DNA of 64,000 nucleotides from Platerodrilus igneus (GCA_036346225.1 JARFIW010001483.1:620001-684000), one strand, 5' to 3'; numbered from the stretch's first letter, positions 1 to 12,179 are shown. Numbers and translations: made by a program. Notes: a model not told the origin generated them from the sequence alone.

Positions 1-149
1 TCCCAGGTCGCAACACAAATTGAAGGCAATCATTCTGTTAAACTTTAAAAATTTTTGCTTAGTATACTCAAACCAAATATTTCAAACATCAATAAATCAA
101 AGTCACCTTCAATTTATGTCATAAATGCCAAACTTGAAGTTTTTATTAT

Positions 150-238
150 AATTTTGACAACAATCCTAGGTCATGGATCGAAACGTAAATAAAGTTGATT
201 TTAAAAACTATGAGTGGTTTAATTCCCAAAGAAGATTA
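150..238 (+). repeat. Half copy of a dispersed hairpin repeat
   Basis: This stretch carries a gatcgaaacgtaaat core followed by ttttaaaaactatgagtgg. It closely matches one arm plus the loop of the hairpin repeat at 32985-33122, read from the opposite strand. Only one arm is present here. A shorter fragment lies near 44255-44310. It is non-coding and looks like a small palindromic transposon. Confidence 0.75.
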
Positions 239-245
239 ACCTGAA

Positions 246-350
246 TACACATGCTGTGTGAGAATTTCAGGGAACTATGTAGGCTAGCTCAGAATATAAA
301 TAAGTGCAGGTACATGTCCAAACAGTTTTGAGATGGAAAACCTAATGGCT
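246..350 (+). repeat. Isolated 3' end of the same LINE as the next entry
   Basis: The segment runs from a tttcagggaa motif through agctcagaat to cctaatgg and aligns at roughly two-thirds identity with about 897-1000, the 3' end of the adjacent non-LTR fragment. It appears to be a second, older 3' end of the same family. The short plus-strand ORF at 333-560 begins inside it and is probably not a gene. Confidence 0.55.
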
Positions 351-485
351 GCAAAATACCTGCAACTAATGTTAACTGTGCGAAAAGATAAATTGGAAAA
401 TATATTAAATCGCCAAATTGTTAAGTGTTGGGAGAACTTGGCAGCCATAGACTGCTTACCTCCCTTCACAACCATTGAAGGTCGG

Positions 486-1008
486 AGAAATAGGGCATAT
501 AACTGTAAAACAATAGAAAGTGATCGAACTGCATCTAACAAGAAAGAACATCGCCTATGAGGAAAGACAACAAACAGAATAAGAAGAAAATTGTTGAAAG
601 CATATGTGTGGAGCACAGCACAGTATGTCTATGAAATACGGACAGGCTGAAATGCAGACAGAAAAACGGTAGCAGTCTTTTGAAATGCTCCAGATGTATG
701 AGGACCATAGCATGGACAGACAAAGATAATAACAAATAAGTTACAGAAATAGTAGGGGAACAAGGATATCTGGGGAAAAAGAGAAATAGTAGGGCGGAAT
801 ACGTTCTAAGGCATTTTTGGGGAATAGTATGTGATATATTACAAGCAGAGATAGGAAAAAAGAGGTAGATGTAGACCTAGATCAGACAGTTATAGATGCA
901 AACTGTGCATATTTCAGGGAAATCTGTAGGTTAGTTCAGAATAGGGAACAATGATGGTACGCGTCTAACCAGTTCTAGGACTGAAGACCTAATGATGATG
1001 ATGATGAT
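486..1008 (+). mobile_element. Non-LTR retrotransposon 3' fragment (reverse transcriptase C-terminus and tail)
   Basis: Translated plus-strand pieces match the C-terminal part of a non-LTR reverse transcriptase. Around 590 the piece LLKAYVWSTAQY corresponds to the usual 'YVWSVALYG' block. Near 675 FEMLQMYEDHSMD corresponds to 'FEMWCWRRM'. Near 865 the RCRPRSD piece corresponds to the 'GRGRPR' block. The element ends with a run of ATG repeats after ggactgaagacc, the usual simple-repeat tail of this group. Several stops and frameshifts make it a dead fragment. The recognition rests on family motifs from memory, and the exact clade is not assigned. Confidence 0.65.
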
Positions 1009-1082
1009 ATCTGGATTCGCTAGATCAAAAATGAATTAGAAAATAACACTATGGGAAAAAGGAAAAGTTCGGAAAACATTTC

Positions 1083-2145
1083 ATGGTTCATGAAGGCTTA
1101 CTGTTTAAAAAAAGCAAATCGAGAGAAGAATGGTGGCTTGTTTGCATACCAAGTCATCCAGTTGATAGGCTAATTTGGGGAAAGAAATGTACGGCACTAT
1201 TAAAGGACACTTGCTACATACCAAATTTAGGATATAAGGTGGGAAAAGTAATTTCAAAATGTGAATTATGTCAGAAGTCTAAGGTAGAAAACAGAAAACA
1301 GAGCACACTTATGCAAAATATAAAACCTAGCCAACCACTAGAATTAGTATCCATTGATGTGTATGGTCTCTTGCCTGTGGGTAAAGGAGGTTTAAACCAT
1401 ACTTTTGTGGTTAGGAACGTTTAGCAAATTTATCAAACTGTATCCAGTAAAACCGGCAACGGCCAGAGTATTACTTAGTAAAATTATAAAGGATTTTATT
1501 CCTAATACAGGTAAAATGTTTGCTATCAGATCATGGAACATAATTTATAAGCAATTTATGGCAAGAAACCATGATTGATTTAAATATTGAGATGAGGCAA
1601 TCCAATATTTATCACCCAAAATCTAACTCGGTGGAGCAGGAGGGAGTTGTGTAGGCTATTCAGAGCCTATTGTAATAAAAAATATACACTAAGAACTGAG
1701 TATATTAACCATAGAAGATTGGTTAAACCTTGTTGAAAATGAGTCAACTGGGTTTGCACCAATCGTACTTATAAAAGGCGTGAGACATGCGCAAACAATT
1801 GAAAAATTAATAAGTTTTCCTAAAAGGGAAGACCATTCCGAAAATGTCAAAATAGAACTAGCTAGGAAAAATTCAATTGACTAAAGCAGACAAAAGAAAA
1901 GAAAGGCATGTCCAAAGTGCCAAATCCATTACTTGTGAACCTGGTGACTTGGTACTTGTAAAGACACATTACAAATCTTCAGCTAGCAAAAAGGAAATTA
2001 AAATATTCTTTTTACTTTAAAAAGGACTGTTTGTGATACACAAAAAGATATATGAAAATGCATACATTCTTAAGTATCCTAATTCAGATAAATTAAAATA
2101 TACCCAGAATGCAGTTAATTTAAAACCATTCAAATGGAAATAGCC
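1083..2145 (+). pseudogene. Ty3/gypsy integrase, decayed
   Basis: The first 113 codons hold the end of an integrase zinc-binding domain (CELCQK about residue 60) and the start of the catalytic core (ELVSIDVYG, first acidic residue). Frameshifted pieces downstream supply the second acidic residue (LLSDHGT followed by a stop, near 1520) and the glutamate region (HPKSNSVE near 1615). A C-terminal piece near 1940 (CEPGDLVLVK) matches the basic tail where Ty3/gypsy integrases bind DNA. Such integrases insert retroelement cDNA into chromosomes. At least three stops or shifts interrupt the frame, so it is inactive. Protease, reverse transcriptase and LTRs were not found nearby. Confidence 0.85.
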
Positions 2146-3018
2146 AATGTATTAGTACGAATCATTAATAGTCACTCAATCTTAATAATAGTAACTATAA
2201 AATATGAATTAGCAGTTTAAGGAATTAATTTTACTATTTGATAGACAATCACCATTGGTAAGGGTATATCGACTAAGGACAAAATCTTTGTTTATTCCCT
2301 TATCTGAGTAATTTAGCAAACTTGTAATATAAAGCAAATATAAGATCAGATTGAGGATTTGAATCATTCGAAATAGGAGCAAACCAATTTCTTGAATTAA
2401 AATCGGGAGTAATGTAATGACTGCGGTCCTTCCTGGCCATATAATTTGCTTACACTAGAATGGCTGTGGTCAATGGTTGTTTTTAAATTATTGCTGCCGT
2501 TTTGGGGGAAGCTACGAATAGGATCCGAAGATGCTAATGGTATATCTAAGAGTTTCTGGTTTCAGGTCTTTCAAAATATTGGCATATTTGTTTTATTAGT
2601 TAATCGTTGACCAATTTGGAAGTACAACATAAATAAACAGTACACCAAAACAGCATTGTACATTTAAAGATTTGCAAAACAATAGGTACTTCTGCTTCTC
2701 ATAAGCCAATTTAGTTTACAAAATTAAGCCCTTTCTCCAACATATTTTAGTTTCTACATTTTTGAAACAACAGTCAACATCATAATTTTATGTTCATAGA
2801 TTAATCATTTGAGAAACGATGCTATTTCAAATTAAGACAGCGTAATTTAGTTAGTAAAAACAAAACATGGAATTGCTATTAGCAAAAGGAAATACTAGTT
2901 ACAAATGGAACTAGATGGTATAATGTATTTTGGTGTCATAATATACAACGATTTCTTCTTTGTATGTTAACCGTAACTGCACGGATGTCACACAAAATAA
3001 ATGCACACATTAACTACT
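2146..3018. other. AT-rich spacer without recognised genes
   Basis: No reading frame here is convincing on either strand. The one recognisable item is the dispersed repeat at 2567-2703, listed separately. Confidence 0.6.
2567..2703 (+). repeat. Dispersed repeat, inverted partner at 26695-26832
   Basis: A block containing gaccaatttggaagt and ataaacagtacaccaaaac recurs in reverse complement 24 kb away, with the same order of sub-blocks and about 80% similarity by eye. It is non-coding. It could be a short non-autonomous transposon or an LTR end. No terminal repeat was recognised. Confidence 0.75.
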
Positions 3019-6000
3019 CTATGTATTACTCTTTCTAGGACTTTCATCACTACTTTCATATTCATTATATTGTTTGCTGAAGTCCGTAGGTTGATCACTG
3101 CAATATGCCATAGGAAAGGGAGAGTTGGTTGTGTATAGAGACGACAGATCAATGACAATGCCAGGTTGAGCAGGAATTTCACATGAATCTTCATTAATAT
3201 TGGCAGAATCAGAATTTATCGTAGATATTGTGTTGTCAGATGAAGTAACACTACTACTTCCAAATATATTAGTTTCTAGTTCAAGCACTGAACGATATAT
3301 AAGATATCCACCAAACATATCAAATAGTGGTTCAGCACATGCAGGGCTCAGAATGCCAAAATCGTTCCGATTTGATGAATTGAGTATAGCTGAAAAGTCT
3401 GGGTCCATGCTCTTTTCTGTATATTTAGTCGATGGGTTGCGGTCATCAGTAATTTTTCTTATTTCACTCATTGAGCAATCTTCGTTCAATGATGGCTTTG
3501 ATATGGGACCATTGCTATAAGTTTGTTCTTCTTTAGTATCTTGATCAAACGATGGTAAATAAACACAGAATGGACTCCTAGTTTGAGTAGAATTTATAGA
3601 TACACCACCTGGTTCTGTAACACTCAATGGCATGCCCAAGTCACTAATAACTAACATATGTTGTTGAAAAACAGATTGAATAATATTTGGATCTAATTGT
3701 TATACGTAGGGGCACATTATTTGGAACATCCTTGGATAGTATATTTGTTTTGCCATCTGAAATTATTTTTGTATTAGTGCTCGGTAGCTCATGGGTTGCC
3801 ATATTAGGAGACTTCAACGCATTCGCAATACTAGTTGAACATAACAAACCATTAGGACGTAATGGTGGTAAATTAATATCAATGGATGGAATATGTGTAT
3901 CTTGAAGAACATAAGTGTCGGCTAGTGCTGCCGCTGGAATATCTTGGTTTCTGATGGGCTGGCGTGGAAACAATGCATCACCAGCTTGTTCAGTAAATAA
4001 CAATGAATGATTATCATTAACTTGTACAAGTATATTACCACCGGCATTTGCTATAAGATTGTGAATAACCTGATTTTCTTCAGTGAGATTTAGTATAATC
4101 TGTTGCTGGTTACTTGCTGAATCGTAACTACTTAAATCACAAATTTTTTGTGTAGCCAATTGGACAGGAACACCATTGCTTACACTAATATTAGTTGTAT
4201 ATCTGTAATGCTTTCTGTAATTGTCGGTCTGGTGAATGCTGCACCATTGTCAACTTGTAGCAATACATTATTAACATCGCCGGCTAAAGAAGAATCTACG
4301 AAGTGAAGGGTTTAATCATTTCATGGTATTAAGCCAGTTTCATCTATTGTAACCAACACAAAGGTACTATCAGATACTCCTTTTGGAACAGCTACAATTT
4401 GACCTTCATCAATATGGGTATGATTACCAGACGAATTGCTAGGTATTACTCCTTTTTCCCGATGTGACGGAACATATACTGTTTTATTGGTGAACTGTTT
4501 TATTGACCTTTTTGCAGGTGCTGATTTTAGAAGTCCTGATTGTGTTGAATGTGGGGTTGCTCTTATGACATGCGTAACTTCAATCCTGATGTTTTAATCT
4601 TTAGCAATTTTGTAAAACTTTCATAGTACAATCCTACAGATTTGGCAATGGTTCCATTCACTGAAGACATTTCTTTATTAACCTTTTTTTTTGTGGAAAC
4701 CTTGATTTTGCAATTGCTTCTTGTTTAGATTTCATTTCTACAAAACTAGCACTTGCTTTAATTGCGCTTAGCTGTTCCTGAACTTGTTTTTCCAACACAG
4801 CATTTTCAACTCCTATAAGCTTTTTGATAATTTCACCTCCTGCACCTTTAATAATAACAGTTCTTGGAGGGACTACAATGTTATCTTGTTCCAGCTTAAC
4901 CTTCTTTGAACTAGGTGGATATTCAAATTTATTTTGAATATGAACCGTTGAACGAATTGCACCTTTCATACATAAGGGGTTGAGAGTATTAGGATATGCA
5001 TGAACTGGTGAAGTAAATGCAGCTTATTTAGTGATCGATGAACTACGATGTTTACAAGATACTCTGGGAAGAGACAAAATACTTTTACTTCTAGAAGTGA
5101 CACCTGTTTCATGAGATTTTGTTATGCTTAGTGAAACTTTTTCTACTTTTGAAAAAACTCGAAGAGGCATACGAAGAATTTCATCTTTGGAAGTGATAAT
5201 GGCCATATGGGATTTTGGTGTACACCAGGAACTGCTGGAAGAATGCCAACAGATGGTAAACTGCAAAACTTGCCTGATACCTCACGTGTACTAGTTGCTT
5301 TTATAATAGGAGTATTTTGTTGTAGAATATTAACTTTTTTATTTTTTTATTATCAAGTGTGTGTGGTTATCTATAGCATTGCTATGGTGTATCTTTAACT
5401 GAACACAAGAGTGCCCATGTTTACTTGTGCTACTTCCAAGCACTAACCTGCTTACTGCTGGTTCAGAACTAGTTTCACTTGATAATTTGGAGACAGTACT
5501 TGTTGCAGGTACCATAATGGTTGAAGGCTTCATTAGCAATTTTTTTTTTTACAATTTCTATGTTTTTTTTTGGTTACTGTCCATTAGAACAACTATGTGT
5601 TTATTTGAAAGACTAGATCGACTAATTATTAAAACTGCAATTTGTTTTACTTGTGTTTCAGTGATAAGTTTGTTGCGTCTTTATCTTTATGAGAATACAT
5701 TTTTAATACTGTTCTATCAAGACTTAAATGTGATTTATCGATTATTAATTTAAAAGATTCAATTGACTGTCAAACAAGATTTTTAGAGTTGGAGCATTTG
5801 TTATATTAGATTGTCCCACTCCTGGTGCTGATAATGTCTCGATATTTTCAGACATGATAACACCTTTAAATACTATAAGCATAGTATTGATAGCAAACTC
5901 GCTAATTTCATCCATGCGTGCTGGTTCTGCTGCTTGTTTATTTGTTGTTGATGATTATGATCAGCAATTAACACTAGGGTTTATAATAGTTTGCAATATG

Positions 6001-6113
6001 GTATGCAGTTTATCCCGAGGCAGAGCAGAAATCATAGATATTTGATTTGTGATTATTGTATTAGTTGTTCAGTTAGTTGCACTTTGCACCAGAACTTGAC
6101 AAAAAGCTATCTG
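3019..6113 (-). pseudogene. Unrecognised large Ser/Thr/Asn-rich protein, broken
   Basis: A reading frame can be followed on the minus strand from about 6110 down to a stop at 3019, interrupted by several stops and frameshifts. The longest open pieces are 3019-3657 (212 residues) and 3644-4159 (171 residues), which overlap in different frames. Others are 4381-4560, 4658-4969, 5024-5266, 5339-5539 and about 5780-6000. The protein would approach 1000 residues. It is rich in Ser, Thr, Asn, Val and Ile, with a basic stretch (SSKKVKLEQD) and a Lys/Glu/Gln stretch near 4700-4850 that may be a coiled coil. No catalytic motif or transmembrane segment is evident. The composition suggests a disordered nuclear or regulatory protein, but I do not recognise the family. 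No introns are needed to follow it, which fits a processed pseudogene, although a transposon accessory protein is also possible. Confidence 0.5.
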
Positions 6114-6885
6114 CGTCACTAAAAACCGTAAATGCCGATGCTATTAACATAGCTTCGAGTCTGACTAAGAAAGATTTCTGTGCATTCACTAAAGAGCACT
6201 CGTGCTCACTGAAATCTGCACCAAATATAACAATAGGCTAGAAAAAATTGTCCTTTCCAAATAAAAATGCTTTAGCATGAACTGAAGAAAAACAATCAAT
6301 TGTAAATAAACATGAATTTGTTAAATCTATCACAACTGACGACGCGACATTCATGAAAGATGTTATCTGTTTCAGATGATTTTATAAATGATAAAACTTG
6401 GAAACCGGTAAACGAAGATGCTTTTTTGCATGTAGATGTATCTGTTTCGGATTGTGTTCCACAGCTAACATTAAATATTTTTATGAAAGAAGAAAGTATT
6501 GAGCCTGCTAAGGAAGGGCCTTTTTACAAATGGAAATATCCAGCAGTCAACCTGAAATAAATTTTGTTTTTACAGATACTGAAATACTTGTTAAGAAAAA
6601 CGTTAATGACTTTGTTGTAGGAGTGCCCATAGATGCTAAACCAAAAATACCAGTTCTTCCAAGGCGAGACTTGTGAAGCAAGCGACAAAAAGCCAATTAA
6701 TCTCACACAGCAATTTGTTTGAACATTTAAACAACTACAATTACATGAACAATTGAAGTTATTAATGCCTCTTGAAAATAATGACACCGTTAATTTATTA
6801 AACGTAAATACTGATGTATCAAAAAACAAAGATAGTACTGAAACATAAACATTAAAAATGCTTGAAAATCAAAAAAAACATCTAC
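6114..6885 (+). pseudogene. Unrecognised coding trace on the opposite strand
   Basis: Plus-strand pieces in shifting frames look coding: about 6085-6240 (KTVNADAINIASSLTKK), 6360-6560 (66 residues, MLSVSDDFINDKTWK at the start), about 6545-6675 (FTDTEILVKKNVNDF) and about 6755-6860 (LLNVNTDVSKNKD). Composition resembles the minus-strand trace next door, so it may be an inverted part of the same gene. I do not recognise a domain. It ends where the TG-rich repeat begins. Confidence 0.35.
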
Positions 6886-6904
6886 TTCTAAAATAGATAC
6901 AAAC

Positions 6905-8030
6905 CTTTAGAAAACTGATGTGTGTGTGCATATGTGTGGTGGTGGTGGTGGGAATGGGTGTGTGTAAGTGTGTGTGAGCATGTGCACATCCATTAGTGTG
7001 TGTGCATGCGAGTATGTCAGTGAGTGCACATGCATGCCTGCATGCATGTATGAGTGCAAGTATGTGTACACACGCACATGTGTATGTTGGTATATTCCAG
7101 TTTGTGCAAGAGTATGTGAGTGTGTACATACACATGTGAGTGAGTGTGTGCATGCATGCATGCATGTCAGTGAGTGAGTGTGTGTACATAAGTGCATGTG
7201 CTTGGGTATATGTGAGTGAATGAGAGTGTATGTGTGTGCATGGGTGTTTGCATGCATGTGAGCATTTGTGTGAGTTAGTGTGTTTATGTGTGCATGCATG
7301 CACGTGTGAGTGAGCAAGTGTGCAGGGATGCATGCATGCAGATGTGAATGTGTGCATATGAGGACATGTGAGTGTGCATGTATGCATGCAAATGTGCATA
7401 CATATCCCGACCAACACAGGGTAATTTACAATGAGAGAAATGAAAAGAAAAACAAACAAAAATATGCGCATGCATGTGTGTGCAAGTGTGTGAGCGTGTG
7501 CTCGTGCATGTGCGAGCTAGGCTGCACATGTGTGAGCATATGCACATTGAGTAAGTGTGCATGCATGCAGGAGTGTGTGCATGTGCACATGAGAGTGTGT
7601 GCATGTGTGTGCAAGCATGCATGCATGAGTTGGTTTGAGTGCATACATGTGTGAACACAAATCCATGCATATGTGTGTGCATGCAAGTGTATGTGTGCAT
7701 GTATGAGAGTTTATGCATGAGTGTGTGTGCATGCATGTGAGAGTGTATGTGTATGTGAAAGTGCAGGTGAGTGAGCATATGTGGGCACATGTGGGTGCAT
7801 GCATAGTGCATATGTTTGCATGTTCGTTTATGCATGCATGCGAGTGTGTGTGAGCATGAGTGTCTGTTCAGGGATGCATGTCTGTGCATGCATGAATATG
7901 CACATGTGAGTGTGCATAGTTGCATGCATGCATGCACATGCATATGTGTGAGCATGTGTGTGAATGGGTGGGTGCATGCATGCATGCACACGTGTGTATA
8001 TGTGTGCATGCATGTGTGTGCATGTATGTA
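6905..8030. repeat. Long TG / GCATGCATG alternating purine-pyrimidine tract
   Basis: About 1.1 kb is built from tgtgtg, gcatgcatg, gtgagtgag and tgtgcatg words with almost strict purine-pyrimidine alternation. The long open frames it produces on both strands (His/Cys/Thr-rich or Cys/Val-rich) are by-products of the simple sequence. At 7405-7460 it is interrupted by the second half of the minisatellite unit found downstream (a cgaccaacacaggg to aaaacaaac block), so this tract is an expanded TG linker of that array. Confidence 0.9.
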
Positions 8031-8560
8031 GTAGGCCGCTTTACTCGCCTCTTACGACAGGCAGGTCGTACCATGGGGCTATTCTAATCCAGACCCACGT
8101 GGGCTAAGGTACAATGAGAGAAATGAAAAACAAAGAAAAAGATGCATGTATGAAGCGTGCATGCATTTGTGTATGTGTGTGTGTACACGGAGTAAGGTAC
8201 AATGAGAAAAACGAAAGAAAATAAAACCACCAAAAAGATGTGCGTGAATGAAATATGCGTGCATTTGTGTGTTGGTCGTCTCTTACGACAGGCAGGTCCT
8301 ACCATGGGACTATTTTAATCCAGACCCACATTTGATAAAGTACAATAAGAGAAGAAAAAGAAAGAAAAAAACAAACAAAAATGTGTGTACGAGTGTGCAT
8401 GCATTTGTGTTTCGGACTGCTTTAGTCACCTTTTACGACACGCAGATTGTACTGCAGGACTATTCGAATCCGGATCCACCCAGAGTAAGTCCGAGAATTG
8501 GAGCAAAAGAAAGGAAAGAAAATTGATAAAAATAAGAAAATTATTCAGAAAAAGTGTAAA
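8030..8560. repeat. Degenerate minisatellite units (first array)
   Basis: Three copies of the core gcctcttacgacaggcagg (or close variants) occur near 8045, 8278 and 8425. Each is followed by a tatt-c-a-tcc-gacccac block and an A-rich aatgagagaaatgaaaa-type block. A fourth unit near 8185 has only the A-rich half. These are older relatives of the array at 9827-12150. Confidence 0.85.
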
Positions 8561-8569
8561 GTTCAAAAA

Positions 8570-9826
8570 TTAAATCCTAAAGAGAACAAAGTTGGCATAT
8601 GAATCTGGGGTGCAAGGACTAAGAATGAAGTTTAAGACGTTTGGGCCACCAGCAGCAAAACGAAACGGGATTAAGAACATAAGGGTTGTCATAAAATGCA
8701 TCCAGGTCAGTACCTTCCCATAATGCACGTTTTACGTTTATTTCCCTTATCTTATTTCTCCTGTTATTCGGTTTCTTGGGCAAAGTTACTGGAATGGGTG
8801 GGAGTGGGAGGTATTATTGGGTAGCTTTTTTGCAAAACAGCAATAACGGGGGTGCTGTAGTTATCACACGCGGTTGAGGAGGTGGTTGCAATGGTGGGAG
8901 TAATAATGGTTGTTGTGGTTTAGGGAACTCATTACTCATTATGGATGAAGCCCGTTTGTTTTTAATATTGGTTGCAAGAGAGGCGACTTTAGATAGAGGA
9001 ACAGCATTGGTGGCTGTCGGTGTAACAACGTTAGAAAAGGGAACAGCATTGGTAGTAATAGTATCAACATTAGAAAAACGAACGAAATCAGGTAAATTTT
9101 CATCAACGTAAGATAAAGGGACAGAAGCAGGTAATGTTTCATCAACGTTAGATAAAATAACAAAATCCGAAAAATTTGAGCCACAACAGATTTTGCTTCG
9201 TCGACAACAGCAGATAAAGGAACAAAAGCGGCTAAAATTTCAGCCACAATAGGATAAACTTCGTCAACAATAGCAACAGATATAGATAGAGATTCAGTAA
9301 CTTCAACAGGACTTTCAATGTTAGTATTATGAGTAAACGTCACATCAAGTACATTTATTATTGCAGACATAACAGGTATTTCTCTAGCAGTATCATTCAG
9401 GGTAGCACAAACAAACTCTTTAGTTGCTACCTGTAAATCAATAGTTTGAAGTATTGGTTCAAATCGTTGAGGAGGCACAGTCTAAAGTGAAAATTAATAT
9501 GTAGGACCCCCGTTTGATCATCATTCGAATAGCTGACAAAAGAAATTTGGCTCTTATTATGGGGCGTTCGGTGAGTAGAGGGCATAATCGTCAGAAATCA
9601 ATATTATAGTTTGAAGGCAAATGCCTGAAAATGGTATACTGTGGTGGTAGTAGAACGACCAGGAAGAGGTACAGAGGACGTAGAACTAAAAACAGAAGAA
9701 ATTTGGTTCTTACAGTTAAGGACAGGATTCAGAGTAATGTTCGAAGACATATTTACTGAAGAAGGGATGTCTTGGAAGTAGTAAGATGACAGTTCGGACA
9801 GTCACATCGAGTAACTCCCTTATGCC
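8570..9826 (-). pseudogene. Gypsy-like gag 3' half, copy 1 (truncated)
   Basis: This is a second, more decayed copy of 12180-13950. At its upper end the second zinc knuckle (a GHKGVTRCDCPNC-like piece) is cut exactly where the TG-rich minisatellite starts, at about 9826. The open piece 8939-9478 begins MPPQRFEPILQ, homologous to MHPPRVEPILQ in copy 2, followed by a VMSA block that may be a worn aspartic-protease core. About five copies of the 13-residue VDE-type repeat follow (13 to 14 in copy 2). The 3' side ends in the same aaagttcaaaa and gaatctggggt sequences as copy 2. No start codon is retained. Confidence 0.7.
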
Positions 9827-12150
9827 CATGTGTGTGTGTGTGTGTGTCTGTGTGTCCGTGTCTGTGAGTCTGTGTGTGTGTGTGTCTGTGTGTGTGTGCA
9901 GGCATGTGTGTGTGTGTGTTTTAGACCGATTTAGTTACTTTTTACAACAGGCAGGTCGTACTATTGGGCTATTCTATTCCCGGGGACGTTGGGGTACAAG
10001 AAGAGAAAGAAAAGAAAAGCGAATGTATGAAGTGTGTGTATGTGTTGAACCGATTTGGTAGCCTCTTACAACAGGCAGGTCATACCGTGGGACTATTGTA
10101 TTCCTGGACCCACACGGAGTTGGGGTACAAGGAGAGAAGGAAAAAAAGAGAACCAAGCAGGAGTGTGTGTATATGTGTGTGTGAAGTGTGTGTGTATGTG
10201 TTGGACCGCTTTAGTTGCTTCTTACGACAGGCAGGTCGTACAGTGGGATATTCTATTCCCAGACCCACACCGCGTAGTCGCCTCTTATGGCAGACAGGTC
10301 GTACCATGGGGATATTCTATTCCCGGGCACACACGGGGTTGGGGTACAAGAAGAGAATGAAAGAAAAGAGAACCAAACACAAATGTGTGTGTATGTAGTG
10401 TGTGTGTATGTATGTGTTGGACTGCTTTAGTCGCCTCTTACGACAGGCAGGTCATACCGTGGGACTTCTATTCCTAGACCCACACAGGGTTGGGATACAA
10501 GAAGACAACGAAAGAAAAGAGAACCAAACAGAAATGTGTGTGTATGAAGTGTGTGTGTATGAAGTGTGTGTGTGTGAAGTGTGTGTGTATGTGTTGGAAA
10601 ACTTTAGTCGCCTCTTACGACAGGCAGGTCGTACCATGGGACTATTCTATTCTCGGACCCACCCGGAGTACAAGAAGAGAACGAAAGAAAAAAGAACCAC
10701 ACAGAAATATGTGTATGTGTGTATGTGTTGTACCGCGTAGTCGCCTCTTATGGCAGACAGGTCGTACCGTGGGGATATTCTATTCCCGGGCACACACGGG
10801 GTTGGGGTACAAGAAGAGAATGAAAGAAAAGAGAACCAAACACAAATGTGTGTGTGTATGTAGTGTGTGTGTATGTATGTGTTGGACTGCTTTAGTCGCC
10901 TCTTACGACAGGCAGGTCATCCCGTGGGACTTCTATTCCTAGACCCACACAGGGTTGGAATACAAGAAGAGAATGAAAGAAAGGAGAACCAAACAAATGT
11001 GTGTATGGAGTGTGTGTGTAAGTGTTGGACCGCTTTAGTCGCCTCTTACGACAGGCAGGTCGTACCGTGAGACTATTCTATTCCCGGACCCACCCGGGGT
11101 ACAAGAAGAGAACGAAAGAAAAGAGAACCAAACAAAAATATGTGTGTGTGTGTGTGTATGTGTTGTACTGCGTTAGTCGCCTCTAACGACAGGCAGATCA
11201 TACCGTAAAGATATTCTATTCCCGGACCCACACTGGGTTGGGATACAAAAAGAGAACGAAAGAAAAGAGAACCAAACAGAAATGTGTGTGTGTATAAAGT
11301 GTGTGTGTGTGTGTATGTGTTGGACCGCTTTAGTCGCCTCTTACGACAAGCAGGTCGTACCGTGGGACTATTCTATTGCCGGACCCACCCGTGGTACATG
11401 AAGAGAACGAAAGAAAAGAACCAAATGGAAATATGTGTGTGTATGAAGTGTGTGCGTATGTGTTGCACCTCTTTGCCTCTTACAACAGGCAGGTCATACC
11501 ATGAAGCTATCCAATTCCTGGACGCTCATGGGGTACAAGAAGCAAACGAAAGGAAGGAGAACCGAACAGAAATGTGTGTGCATATGTGTTGGACCGCTTT
11601 AGTCGCCTCTTACGACAGGCAGGTCGTACCATGGGGATATTCTATTCCCGGACCCACACGGGGTTGGAATACAAGAAGAGAATGAAAGAAAGGAGAACCA
11701 AACAGAAATGTGTGTGTGTGTGTGTGTATCAAGTGGGTGTATGTGTTGGACCGCTTTAGTCGTCTCTTACGATAGGCAGATCGTACCGTGGGAGTATTTT
11801 ATTTCCAGACCCACACAGGGTTGGGGTACAAGAAGAGAAGGAAAGAAATGAGAACCAAACAGAAATGTCTGTATGTAGTGTGTGTGTATGTATGTGTTGG
11901 ACCGCTTTAGTCGACTCTTATGACAGATAGGTTGTACCGCGAGACTATTCTAATCCCAGGCCCACTCAGGGTTGGGGTACAAGAAGAGAACAAAAGAAAA
12001 GAGAACCAAACAGAAATGTGTGTGTGTGTGTGTGTATGAAATGTGTGTGTGTGTGTGTATGTGTTGGACCGCTTTAGTCGCCTCTTACGACGGGCAGGTC
12101 GTACCGTGGGACTTCTATTCCTGGACCCGCACGGGGTACGTGAAAGAAAG
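9827..12150. repeat. Minisatellite array, ~16 units of ~150 bp
   Basis: Each unit holds a TG-rich linker, the core gcctcttacgacaggcagg, a ggactattctattcc block, a gacccacacgggg block and a gagaacgaaagaaaagagaacc block. Units begin near 9921, 10048, 10201, 10273 (junction unit), 10420, 10596, 10732, 10882, 11027, 11164, 11320, 11463, 11590, 11748, 11898 and 12064. A higher-order repeat is visible: 10266-10500 is almost identical to 10734-10970. On the minus strand the core contains GTCG...CGAC and can form a short hairpin. The core resembles one I have met in dispersed repeats of other invertebrates, but I cannot name the family with certainty. Confidence 0.95.
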
Positions 12151-12179
12151 GAAAGAAAACTCTGCATAGAAGGAAAGTA

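Noticed and set aside
333..560. 75-residue plus-strand ORF as an independent gene
   Set aside because: It overlaps LINE 3' sequence at its start and LINE-like coding at its end, with no start context or domain.
6869..8009. Long minus-strand ORFs rich in His, Cys and Thr (up to 241 residues)
   Set aside because: They are direct translations of the TG/GCATGC simple repeat and are open in several frames on both strands. They are not genes.
8030..12150. CRISPR-like array
   Set aside because: Units are ~150 bp, repeats and spacers are both related between units, and the context is eukaryotic.
9786..12169. Many overlapping ORFs with repeated Cys/Val and 'LLRQAGRT' or 'CRKRRLKR' segments
   Set aside because: They translate the minisatellite unit in different frames and follow the repeat period, not codon usage.
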